NCBI GenBank assembly: GCA_002212725.1 | Contig: MTCR01000140.1 | Location: 1 to 53,094, forward strand | DNA length: 53,094 bases | Direction: 5' to 3' | Origin: Sphingobacteriales bacterium TSM_CSM | GTDB taxonomy: Bacteria > Bacteroidota > Bacteroidia > Chitinophagales > UBA2359 | Shown: piece after piece, positions 16,746 to 24,622 of the stretch | Numbering within the stretch: the stretch's first letter is position 1 | Layout of the letters: every line of letters starts with the position of its first letter | The notes under the pieces: model-generated | Told to the model about the DNA's origin: nothing | The model's database searches: none | The model's input: the letters and a program-made list of their open reading frames with translations, nothing else | Translations under genes and position numbers: made by a program

Positions 16746-17420
16746 ATGAAATACCCTCTTTTTGTAATAATGCTTTGCCTCCAGGCAGTTAGTTTACCGG
16801 CTCAAACTACCTTTACCAGCAATAACCCCAATGGCATGCGCCTGGCAAAAGTAAACGAACAGGGCGCCGAACTACCCTTTACCATTAAAGATGCCGTGCG
16901 TATTGTGCGCTTTTTTATGTCGCAGGAAGGTATTCAGAAATGCGAGTCCGATCTGGCAAAAAATACCCTCAAAATTATTACCCGCCGCGGATACGACCCG
17001 GTAAAAATTCTGCTGAACCCGGCCTTACACAACCAAATAAGCGATATGGGGTACCGGATTGAGTTTATTAGTGCAGTAAAAACCAAATCGGCAGATGTAA
17101 CCCTGCCGGAACCCTCCCCGGCCAACACCGTAAAACCTGCCGAACCCGTTGCTAAAACCACCAGCGCACCCGCCGCCCCAACATCTGCCACCGACCTGAC
17201 CAAACTGAAAGAATGTGATACCTGCGGCGACCAGAAAGTGAGCAAAGAAGCCATTGACCGCGTAGTTACCCCCGATGCCTACGATGGCACCTCCATTTTA
17301 ATAGATTTTGGAACAGAAGGTAATGACAGCGGCGGGTTTGATGCCACCACACCCCGCATGTCGGAAGCGCAGTTAGACAGCCTGCGCCGCGTATTCTTAA
17401 AACCCGATAAACCCAAATAA
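16746..17420 (+). CDS. Exported protein of unknown function
   Basis: 224 residues with a signal peptide (MKYPLFVIMLCLQAVSLPAQ). The mature part has a compact ~90-residue domain (FTIKDAVRIVRFFMSQEGIQ, KCESDLAKNTLKIITRRGYD, PVKILLNPALHNQISDMGYR), then a Pro/Ala/Thr linker (about 115-150), then a tail with a CxxC pair (ECDTCGD) and acidic and Gly-rich stretches. The folded part has a beta-alpha-beta feel like small metal- or peptide-binding modules, but no family is recognised. No T9SS sorting domain is seen, so a periplasmic location is likely. It has its own promoter element and a strong hairpin downstream. Confidence 0.75.
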   Translation: MKYPLFVIMLCLQAVSLPAQTTFTSNNPNGMRLAKVNEQGAELPFTIKDAVRIVRFFMSQEGIQKCESDLAKNTLKIITRRGYDPVKILLNPALHNQISDMGYRIEFISAVKTKSADVTLPEPSPANTVKPAEPVAKTTSAPAAPTSATDLTKLKECDTCGDQKVSKEAIDRVVTPDAYDGTSILIDFGTEGNDSGGFDATTPRMSEAQLDSLRRVFLKPDKPK

Positions 17421-17560
17421 GCACTACTGCTTGAGCAAGTGGTACTTACAATGAAGTTAACCACCGCTCTTTAGCTCTTAATTGGTAGCATTAGACCGCA
17501 AAAACCGCAAAGACTTTGCAAACTCTTTTATTCCGGTTTTATGTTGTAATTTGTTGCAAA

Positions 17561-17616
17561 GCACACTGCCCTGTAGCGTTCCTGTAAAAGAACCCCAAAG
17601 GGCAGTTGTGCTTTTT
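17561..17616 (+). terminator. Hairpin terminator between convergent genes
   Basis: The arms GCACACTGCCCT (17561-17572) and AGGGCAGTTGTGC (17599-17611) pair over 12 bp with one bulged T. The second arm is followed by TTTTTA. It lies between the plus-strand exported-protein gene and the end of the minus-strand YkuK gene and could stop both transcripts. Confidence 0.6.
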
Positions 17617-17635
17617 ATGATTTCCGCTTTCTGTG

Positions 17636-18106
17636 CTATACCATTTTATCGGCACAGCAAGAACTTGCAAAAGCTTCGGGTTTGGCTTTAAATGCAAAGC
17701 CCATTCCCAAAATATAACCCATAGCTTCTTTAAGTGCGGTGTTTGATTCAAAGTTCGGGTTGGTATTAATATCGGCATGTACTTCCATGTCCACATCATA
17801 CAAATCAAACAAGTCGCACAGTTCGTAGGCAATGCCAATAGATTTGGCCACTTCGGTTAACATGCGTTCTTTAAGGCTGAACTGTTGGTTGGAGCGTTCA
17901 TTGTAAATAAACATAAACCCGCCTTTTTTTTCGCGCAGAAAAACAATAACCGTAGCAAACTCTACCGAATCGCCGCGCACCTGCGAGTCGCTGCCAATGC
18001 ACACTTTCAGGCGGTTGCCTTCGGCAATTTCTTTAATAATGGTTTCCTCAACGGTTTTTTTAATAGAAACAATTTGTTCTCCGTTAAAACGCCTCCATTT
18101 GCTCAT
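17636..18106 (-). CDS. YkuK-like (DUF458) RNase H-fold protein
   Basis: 156 residues of the DUF458/YkuK family, which adopts an RNase H-like fold. Visible signatures are the first strand KVCIGSDSQVRG with an acidic residue in the catalytic position, EFATVIVFLREKKGGFMFIY, and the later VDMEVHADINTNPNFESNTA with His-Ala-Asp-Ile-Asn and Asn/Ser residues. Length is usual for the family. No enzymatic role is established. It is cytoplasmic by sequence, with no signal or membrane segment. The gene stands alone on the minus strand, divergent from rpmE. Confidence 0.82.
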   Translation of the reverse strand: MSKWRRFNGEQIVSIKKTVEETIIKEIAEGNRLKVCIGSDSQVRGDSVEFATVIVFLREKKGGFMFIYNERSNQQFSLKERMLTEVAKSIGIAYELCDLFDLYDVDMEVHADINTNPNFESNTALKEAMGYILGMGFAFKAKPEAFASSCCADKMV

Positions 18107-18341
18107 AATTAAATGGTTTTTGCGGGTAAAGAAAAAGCCCGTTGTTGTACAACAGGTTGGTAAAAGGTTATTTATACATGAACTTTTGGTTGTTTTAATC
18201 TAAAGCTTAAAAACAGGCAATTACGCATACAAAACCTGTTTAATTGTAAAGTGCAACAATTTGAGGCGGGCAAAAAGTTCCATCAGAAAAATATTTCTGC
18301 ATTAAAGAAGCCGGCAGGCATACAAATTCGGGCAATTTTCT

Positions 18342-18349
18342 TAAATTTG
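18342..18349 (+). promoter_or_regulatory. -7 promoter element of rpmE
   Basis: TAAATTTG matches TAnnTTTG and lies 31 bp before the rpmE ATG, followed by CACTCC. Confidence 0.55.
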
Positions 18350-18380
18350 CACTCCAATTTAATCAATATTCATAGAAATC

Positions 18381-18638
18381 ATGAGACAAGACATCCATCC
18401 CAAGAATTACCGGTTGGTCGTTTTCAAAGATTTTTCCTGCGATTACGCCTTTTTAGGCAGGTCTGCCGCCGAAACCAAAGATAAGATTGTTTGGGAAGAC
18501 GGTAACGAATACCCGCTTATTAAGTTGGAAATCTCAAACGCATCGCACCCGTTTTTCACCGGTAAAACAAAATTTGTGGACACTGCCGGACGCATTGAAA
18601 AATTTCAGAAAAAATACGCCAAATTTTCCAAAAAATAA
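18381..18638 (+). CDS. rpmE: Ribosomal protein L31, type B
   Basis: An 85-residue large-subunit ribosomal protein. [40 protein letters not shown] and [20 protein letters not shown] are diagnostic of L31. The zinc-binding CxxC pairs of the type A form are missing, so this is the zinc-independent type B form usual in Bacteroidota, here apparently with its own promoter and terminator. The ATG is confirmed by homology starting at the first residue. Confidence 0.97.
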   Translation: MRQDIHPKNYRLVVFKDFSCDYAFLGRSAAETKDKIVWEDGNEYPLIKLEISNASHPFFTGKTKFVDTAGRIEKFQKKYAKFSKK

Positions 18639-18660
18639 GCGTTTTTGCGTAGTGTTTGCT

Positions 18661-18697
18661 GCAAATAGCCTCGATATGCTGTGTCGGGGCTATTTGC
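18661..18697 (+). terminator. Terminator hairpin after rpmE
   Basis: GCAAATAGCC (18661-18670) and GGCTATTTGC (18688-18697) form a perfect 10-bp stem around a 17-nt loop, just after the rpmE stop codon. The T-run is short (ATTT), so it may be a Bacteroidota-type terminator or an RNA stability element. Confidence 0.65.
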
Positions 18698-18777
18698 ATT
18701 TAACCGCTTTTGCCGGTTTTTGTGTGGTGTATTAACCTTTTAGCATCTTCAATCGTCAGTTTTGCCCCAACAAAACA

Positions 18778-19998
18778 ATGAGTCAGCATCAGTCTATCAA
18801 CTATGTTTTATTTGACGGTAAGGTGAGGCAGCAGCTATTACCCCTTACCTTTACCCGTCCTTTGGCCGATATGCGCGTGGGCATATTTACCATAAGGGAA
18901 AAATGGGAGCGTTATATCGGACACTCATTCTCTTCGCTTACGGTTTCATACCTGCAAGAGTTATTTCCGCTGCGGTTGCAGAAAGATAACGTTTTTATAA
19001 ACGGTTCGGTTTTACCCAATCCGCAATTAGTGCAGCAGATTAAACATCTGCAACCCATGCAGGCAATTGCCGATGGCGATGTGCTTATTGCCCTTAGAGG
19101 CGAAAGCAAATACCCCGGATTGCTGCATACCGCATCGGGTGAAGTACGCCTGATTACAGCCGATTTTAAACAACTGCCGCCCGTTTGCCCTTACCAAAAA
19201 ATAAACCATTTGTGGGATATTTTTTTGCTGAACGGCATGGCCATACAACACGATTTTGACCTGCTTACCCGCCACCGCACCTCGCAACCCATAAATGATA
19301 CCAACCGCGTTGTAAACCCGCAGGCAGTATTTATTGAACCCGGCGCTACCGTACAAGGCGCTTTCCTCAATGCATCACAAGGCCCCATTTACATTGGCGC
19401 TCATGCCGAGGTAATGGAAGGCAGCACCATACGCGGCCCATTTGCCCTTTGCGAACATGCAACCGTAAAAATGGGTACGCGCATTTATGGCGGCACTACT
19501 GTTGGCCCTTATTCCAAAGTGGGCGGTGAGGTGTCTAATTCGGTTATTTTTGGCTATTCCAACAAAGCGCACGATGGTTATTTGGGCAACTCCATACTGG
19601 GCGAATGGTGTAATTTGGGCGCCGGAACCAATAATTCGAACCTTAAAAACAATTACAGCCGCGTAAGTATATGGAACTACGCCGAAGGTAAAATGACCGA
19701 TACAGGGCAGCAATTTTGCGGCTTAATCATGGGCGACCATTCCAAATGCAGTATTAATACCATGTTTAACACCGGCACGGTAGTGGGCGTTGGAGCCAAT
19801 ATTTTTGGAGCCGATTTTCCGCCCAAATTTATTCCGTCATTTTCGTGGGGTGGTGCTGCCGGCTTTGTTACCTATCAGTTTAACCAGTTTTTGCAAACTG
19901 CGGCAGCTGTGTATCACCGCCGCGGCAAAACCCTTTCTGATGCCGGTATTGCCCTGCTCAAAACCCTGTTTGACAAAGGCCGCAACAACGAACTATAA
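18778..19998 (+). CDS. GlmU-like sugar nucleotidyltransferase
   Basis: 406 residues. The N-terminal half (about 1-190) is a divergent nucleotidyltransferase-like domain (NYVLFDGKVRQQLLPLTFTR, PLADMRVGIFTIREKWE). The C-terminal half is a left-handed beta-helix with hexapeptide repeats (VFIEPGATVQGAFLNASQGP, IYIGAHAEVMEGSTIRGPFA, then NSILGEWCNLGAGTNNSNLK). This is the Bacteroidota GlmU-family protein that may make or modify UDP- or dTDP-sugars for cell-wall or surface glycans. The classic GxGTRM signature of real GlmU is not visible, so its substrate is uncertain. It lies 63 bp upstream of tpiA on the same strand. Confidence 0.85.
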   Translation: MSQHQSINYVLFDGKVRQQLLPLTFTRPLADMRVGIFTIREKWERYIGHSFSSLTVSYLQELFPLRLQKDNVFINGSVLPNPQLVQQIKHLQPMQAIADGDVLIALRGESKYPGLLHTASGEVRLITADFKQLPPVCPYQKINHLWDIFLLNGMAIQHDFDLLTRHRTSQPINDTNRVVNPQAVFIEPGATVQGAFLNASQGPIYIGAHAEVMEGSTIRGPFALCEHATVKMGTRIYGGTTVGPYSKVGGEVSNSVIFGYSNKAHDGYLGNSILGEWCNLGAGTNNSNLKNNYSRVSIWNYAEGKMTDTGQQFCGLIMGDHSKCSINTMFNTGTVVGVGANIFGADFPPKFIPSFSWGGAAGFVTYQFNQFLQTAAAVYHRRGKTLSDAGIALLKTLFDKGRNNEL

Positions 19999-20061
19999 CT
20001 GCTTGCTCAACATCATTCCCAACTGCAAGTACTTCACAAACCCTCCAAAAAAACACGGATT

Positions 20062-20844
20062 ATGCGAAAAAAAATGGTAGCCGGAAACTGGAAAATGAAC
20101 AAAACACTACCCGAAGCAGTACAGCTCACTACCGAAATTAACCAGCTTCTGCAAAAGAAAAGCGCCCACCCGCAACACATTACCGTGCTTTGCCCGCCGT
20201 TTTTGTACCTGCAAAAGGTACAAGATATATTAACCCTGTTGGGCAATACCACCATAAAAACCGGCGCGCAAAACTGCCACCAACAAGAGCAGGGCGCCTT
20301 TACCGGCGAGGTTTCGGCGCCTATGCTGCAATCGTTGGGGGTTGAGTACGTTATTATAGGACACTCTGAACGGCGCGAGTATTTTAACGAAACCAACGCC
20401 CAACTCAAAGAAAAAACCGATGCTGCCCTGCGCCACCACCTGCTGCCCATTTTCTGCTGCGGCGAAAAACTGGCACAACGCGAAGAAAACTGCCACTTTG
20501 AAACCGTGCGCTCCCAAATTGCCGAAAGCCTGTTTCACCTTACCCCCGAAGATTTTTCCCGCGTAATTATTGCCTACGAACCCGTTTGGGCCATAGGAAC
20601 CGGTAAAACCGCCACCACAGAACAGGCACAGGAAATGCACGCCTTTATACGCGCACAAATTGCAACAAAGTATGGCGCCGCCGTTGCAAACGAAACCACC
20701 ATTTTATACGGCGGAAGCTGCAATGCCGCCAACGCAAAAGCGCTCTTTGAACAACCCGATGTGGACGGCGGCCTTATTGGCGGCGCATCGCTTAAAGCGC
20801 CCGATTTTGCCGCCATTGTAAACAGTTTGCCCCAAAATTGGTAA
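20062..20844 (+). CDS. tpiA: Triosephosphate isomerase
   Basis: A 260-residue TIM-barrel enzyme that interconverts dihydroxyacetone phosphate and glyceraldehyde 3-phosphate. The catalytic residues are present: the Lys in AGNWKMNK (Lys11), the His in IIGHSERREYF (near 97), and the Glu in AYEPVWAIGTGKTA (near 172), followed by the phosphate-binding loops LYGGSCNAAN and GLIGGASL. Length is normal. The next gene, for a glycosyltransferase, starts 65 bp after the stop. Confidence 0.97.
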   Translation: MRKKMVAGNWKMNKTLPEAVQLTTEINQLLQKKSAHPQHITVLCPPFLYLQKVQDILTLLGNTTIKTGAQNCHQQEQGAFTGEVSAPMLQSLGVEYVIIGHSERREYFNETNAQLKEKTDAALRHHLLPIFCCGEKLAQREENCHFETVRSQIAESLFHLTPEDFSRVIIAYEPVWAIGTGKTATTEQAQEMHAFIRAQIATKYGAAVANETTILYGGSCNAANAKALFEQPDVDGGLIGGASLKAPDFAAIVNSLPQNW

Positions 20845-20909
20845 TTGTTTTTTCTGTGCCCGGCCAACTTATACCGGTTTGGCATGGTTTAAAACAAAAA
20901 ATAACTATC

Positions 20910-21878
20910 ATGACCACCACTCCCGCCCTTTCTGTTGTTGTGCCGCTACTCAATGAACAGGAGTCGCTGCCCGAACTGGTGGCATGGATTGACCGCGTAT
21001 GCCTGCAACACCAACTAACCTACGAAGTAATATTGGTTGACGATGGCAGCACCGACGCCTCGTGGCAGGTTATACAACAACTTGCCACACAATACGGGCA
21101 GGTAAAAGGCATACGGTTCAGGCGAAACTACGGTAAATCTGCTGCGCTGAACGAAGGTTTTACCGCCGCCCGGGGTGATGTGGTAATGACCATGGATGCC
21201 GATTTGCAAGACAGCCCCGATGAAATACCCGAACTCTGCCGCATGATAACCCAAGACGGCTATGATTTGGTTTCGGGCTGGAAACAAAAGCGCTACGACC
21301 CTTTAACCAAAACCATTCCCACCAAAATTTACAACGGCGTTACGCGCCTCATTACCGGCATTCAACTGCACGACATGAACTGCGGCCTGAAAGCCTACCG
21401 CCGCGAAGTGGTAAAAAATATTGAAGTATATGGCGAAATGCACCGCTACATACCTGCCATTGCCAAATGGGAAGGTTTTACCAAAATTGGCGAAAAAGTG
21501 GTGCAACACCGCGCCCGCAAATACGGCAAAACAAAATTCGGGCTGGAGCGCTTTGTAAACGGTTTTTTAGATTTGGTAACCATTACCTTTATTGGTAAAT
21601 TTGGCAAAAAACCCATGCACTTTTTTGGCACATTGGGGTTAATTACCTTTTTTCTGGGGTTTGTAATTGCCGCCTACCTGTCATTTGCCAAATTGGCCTA
21701 TGAACAATACGGCATGACCGACCGGCCGCTGTTTTATTTCGGTATTTTGTGCATGATTATTGGCACACAGTTGTTTGTGGGCGGCTTCTTGGGCGAAATG
21801 ATTTCGCGAAATTCGCCTATCCGCAACAACTACCAAATTGCCGAAACCTTGCGTATAAACCAAACCCAGCCCGAATAA
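20910..21878 (+). CDS. GT2 glycosyltransferase with C-terminal membrane anchor
   Basis: 322 residues from the chosen start (MTTTPALSVVVPLLNEQESL). The frame runs 24 codons further upstream into the end of tpiA, which is not GT-like. The GT-A fold shows VILVDDGSTD, the DxD-type TMDADLQDSPDEIPE and DMNCGLKAYRRE. Two C-terminal membrane helices follow (HFFGTLGLITFFLGFVIAAY and LFYFGILCMIIGTQLFVGGF). This is the DPM/GtrB-like layout, in which a sugar is moved from a nucleotide donor to a polyprenyl phosphate at the inner face of the membrane for surface polysaccharide or lipid modification. The sugar is unknown. Confidence 0.9.
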   Translation: MTTTPALSVVVPLLNEQESLPELVAWIDRVCLQHQLTYEVILVDDGSTDASWQVIQQLATQYGQVKGIRFRRNYGKSAALNEGFTAARGDVVMTMDADLQDSPDEIPELCRMITQDGYDLVSGWKQKRYDPLTKTIPTKIYNGVTRLITGIQLHDMNCGLKAYRREVVKNIEVYGEMHRYIPAIAKWEGFTKIGEKVVQHRARKYGKTKFGLERFVNGFLDLVTITFIGKFGKKPMHFFGTLGLITFFLGFVIAAYLSFAKLAYEQYGMTDRPLFYFGILCMIIGTQLFVGGFLGEMISRNSPIRNNYQIAETLRINQTQPE

Positions 21879-22035
21879 TTCCAATCCGTAATTGTAGTCC
21901 GTTTTCGGCTTTTAAAGCGCCTGATAATAAACCCGGCGCAACATTATACCGGCTGCAGCATTTTAAAACCCCAAACCTTGTTTGGGAAAACCAAAGCCCG
22001 CCTGCCGGAAACCGGTTGCTCAGGAAAAAATCTGT

Positions 22036-22218
22036 GTACTTATTCAGGTTGTACCTTTGTTGGTGATGTTCTTCACTAAAATCCTTTCATTTTACCGCAA
22101 AGTTCCGCAAAGTTTTGCGCAAAGTTCCGCAAAGTTTTTTTGCTGTTTGGTCAATGCCCCAAATCAGCAGGGAACAAGAGAAAATGCCGGAATTTACAGA
22201 TAGTACCTAAATAGTTAC
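22036..22218 (+). repeat. Dispersed intergenic repeat, copy 2 (long form, opposite orientation)
   Basis: A 183-bp copy, inverted relative to copies 1 and 3. It starts GTACTTATTCAGGTTGTACC and ends GTACCTAAATAGTTAC. It holds four CGCAAAG-type units between 22095 and 22135. A TACCTTTG element (22052-22059) stands 6 nt before an ATG at 22066, opening a 45-codon ORF to 22203 that begins MFFTKILSFYRK and ends NQQGTRENAGIYR. It lies between convergent genes in a 476-bp gap that otherwise shows nothing recognisable. Confidence 0.88.
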
Positions 22219-22354
22219 AAATCTGTTTATTGGCAGCAAAATACCGGCAGCGGTAAAGTTGCAGCCCAATACAACATTGCTGCCGGCAAACAATAACCGA
22301 AACAAAATACCGGGGACAAGTAGTGGTATAACAGCTATATTGCCGCCTTCCGTT

Positions 22355-23440
22355 TTAACTTTTGCCAAAAGCAACTTTGGTAAATGATTTACCGTTTAAC
22401 TTCCAAATGGCATCTCCGTTTGTAACAAACCACAGTTCGCCTTTTTTGTCTTTGTAAATTGTCCAGATGGCATTACCTGTAAGGCCGTCTTTGGTAGTGT
22501 AATTTGTTAAACGGGTTCCGTCATACACCCATAGGCCTGCATCAATGGTTCCTATCCAGATGTTGCCTTCTTTGTCTTCATTTATTGCCCATACTCTGGC
22601 AAGTGTGCCGGGTTTATCTGTAAATTTATCTCCTCTTAAAAATCCGGGATTACTTAAACCTTTCTCTTCTGTAATATTGGTTAACGTTTTTCCATCGTAA
22701 CGGAATAAGCCGCCACCGTTGTTACCAAACCAAAGATTACCTGCCTTATCCTGAAAAATACTCCTTACAGCCGGCCCGGCTAAATCTTTGTCGGTTAAGT
22801 AAGAAAAAGTTTCGCCGTTGTACCGGCAAACACCTTTTGATTGGGTTCCGAACCAAACATTTCCGTCTTTGTCAACCAAAGTGGAATAAACGTCGTAAGG
22901 TCTGTTCATATCGGCCGGCGGCTGGCTGTACGTGTTGGGGTGAATAAAAAAGTTGGTAAATGATTTACCATTGTAAAAGCAAACAGCGTTTAAACTGTTA
23001 AAGAAAAGCCCGCCTTTGGTATAGTGCAATTTACCGGCAGGTGCGTTTTGTATGGTATCGGTATAATTGGTAAAGGTAGTGCCATTAAAACTGCAAACGC
23101 CATCTCGGGTAGAAAACCATAAATGCCCGTTTACATCTTCCTGAACAGTCCAAACAAAATTACTGCACAAGCCATCTTTGTCGGTAATATGCAAGAGGGT
23201 TTTACCATTGTAACAATATACGCCGTCTCCGTTACTTGCAAACCAGTAGTTATCTGCTTTATCCTGAAAAATACAGTCAATATCCTTACCAAGGGCAGAA
23301 ACTGTGTCGCCAATGTGAATAGCAATGTTGTATCGGGCATTGCTTTCATCTGCTTTATTATTTTGTCTGTCACAGGAAGTAACAACTGCCACTGTGCCGA
23401 AAAACAAAAACGCACTCAATATTAGTATCGTAATTTTCAT
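22355..23440 (-). CDS. Lipoprotein with two-component-regulator-type propeller repeats
   Basis: 361 residues. The lipoprotein signal ends GTVAVVTSC (Cys23). The rest consists of about seven repeats of ~40 residues of the type IFQDKADNYWFASNGDGVYC / YNGKTLLHITDKDGL, with the recurring core D..GN.WFGT...GV.RY.G..F......L. These are the 'Reg_prop' blades found in periplasmic sensor domains of hybrid two-component systems, but no kinase follows. The protein is a free envelope-anchored propeller, probably binding glycan or peptide ligands. It lies 66 bp downstream of the SDR gene on the same strand. Confidence 0.88.
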   Translation of the reverse strand: MKITILILSAFLFFGTVAVVTSCDRQNNKADESNARYNIAIHIGDTVSALGKDIDCIFQDKADNYWFASNGDGVYCYNGKTLLHITDKDGLCSNFVWTVQEDVNGHLWFSTRDGVCSFNGTTFTNYTDTIQNAPAGKLHYTKGGLFFNSLNAVCFYNGKSFTNFFIHPNTYSQPPADMNRPYDVYSTLVDKDGNVWFGTQSKGVCRYNGETFSYLTDKDLAGPAVRSIFQDKAGNLWFGNNGGGLFRYDGKTLTNITEEKGLSNPGFLRGDKFTDKPGTLARVWAINEDKEGNIWIGTIDAGLWVYDGTRLTNYTTKDGLTGNAIWTIYKDKKGELWFVTNGDAIWKLNGKSFTKVAFGKS

Positions 23441-23506
23441 GAGTACTTGTTGTATTTAAGCGGGGGTTGTTTGCTGGGTGTTTGCCAAAATGTTGTTGCC
23501 AAAAAA

Positions 23507-24505
23507 CTACTGCCCAACCTCCTGCAAAAACAGCCGGCTTACGCGTGCCACTGTATCTTCTATGCCGGCAAAGGTAAATGCCGGCAGGGCAGCCAACAAT
23601 TTGGCATTGCTGTAGTAGTACCGGTGTTGCGACATTCGGGCGGTTTCTTTGGTAACAAGGGGCGATGTTTGGGTAAAAAAACCCTTCAGAGCCGCCAGTC
23701 GCCAGCCAATTTCGGCCAAAAATGGGGTTACGGGGCGGCCGGGGGCGGGTTTACCCAAATGTTGGGCAACAAGGGTAAAAAATTCGCGGTAGCTAAGGTT
23801 ATGCGCATTTACTATAAAGCGTTGTCCGCAAACGGGGCTGTTCATAAGCCGGTGCATAACGGCGGCTAAATCCAGCACATCAACAAAGCCGGTTCCGCCG
23901 GTGGGATAAAACTTAAGCCCCTCCCAAACCTGGGTAAAGAGGCGGCACGAGCCGGTTTGCCAGTTGCCTTCACCAATAATAACCGATGGGTTTACAATAA
24001 CGGACTCTAACCCTTCGGCAATGCCGCGCCATACCTCGCGCTCTGCAAAATACTTGCTTATGGCGTATTGGGTATTTATGGCGCTGTCTTCCCATGCGGT
24101 GTTTTCATCTACCTGCGGTTGGTTGAGTTTGCGGCCCAAAGCGGCAATAGAACTTACATGCAGCAGTTTTTTTACCCTGCACTCCAAGGCCATGTTTACC
24201 ACGTTGGCTGTGCCTTCCACGTTGGTTTGGCGCATAAGGTCTTTCTCTTTCGGGCTGAAAGAGACTATTGCCGCACAATGGTACACCTGCTCCACGCCCT
24301 TCATTGCTTCATATAAGCCCGTTACATCCAGCACATCGCAGTTTACCCATTCTACTTTATGAGCAATATCTGCCACCCATTTCATGTTGCTGTCGGGGCG
24401 TTTGGTGGCTCTTACCGGCTGCCCTGTTGCCACCAAACGGCGCAGCAAATGGCTGCCGGCAAAACCGGTTCCGCCGGTAACCAAAACAGTTGCAGGGTTT
24501 GCCAT
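23507..24505 (-). CDS. NAD-dependent epimerase/dehydratase (extended SDR)
   Basis: A 332-residue Rossmann-fold oxidoreductase. The nucleotide-binding loop TGGTGFAGSH is at residues 10-19, followed by CDVLD, VYHCAAIVSF and NVEGTANVVNMALE. The active-site set is HVSSIAALG and TQYAISKYFAE (YxxxK near residue 150). It resembles the dihydroflavonol-4-reductase/nucleoside-sugar epimerase group; the substrate is not clear. Length is normal. The ATG is supported by homology from residue 4 on. Confidence 0.92.
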   Translation of the reverse strand: MANPATVLVTGGTGFAGSHLLRRLVATGQPVRATKRPDSNMKWVADIAHKVEWVNCDVLDVTGLYEAMKGVEQVYHCAAIVSFSPKEKDLMRQTNVEGTANVVNMALECRVKKLLHVSSIAALGRKLNQPQVDENTAWEDSAINTQYAISKYFAEREVWRGIAEGLESVIVNPSVIIGEGNWQTGSCRLFTQVWEGLKFYPTGGTGFVDVLDLAAVMHRLMNSPVCGQRFIVNAHNLSYREFFTLVAQHLGKPAPGRPVTPFLAEIGWRLAALKGFFTQTSPLVTKETARMSQHRYYYSNAKLLAALPAFTFAGIEDTVARVSRLFLQEVGQ

Positions 24506-24622
24506 ATAACAATTTTAATGTTTTTTCAATGGTATAAAGCGCCACGCTGCAAAATTACCAGAAAACCGGCAGATTGCTGCATTTTCGGGCGGTGTGCGGT
24601 ACAATAAACCCCAATAACGGCA

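Noticed and set aside
17495-17524. CCGCAAA-rich stretch as a fourth copy of the dispersed repeat
   Set aside because: It shares only the short CGCAAAG-type core; neither end of the repeat nor the ORF head is present.
24357-24545. Minus-strand frame overlapping the epimerase start
   Set aside because: It is an out-of-frame shadow of the epimerase, whose Rossmann motif fixes the true frame.
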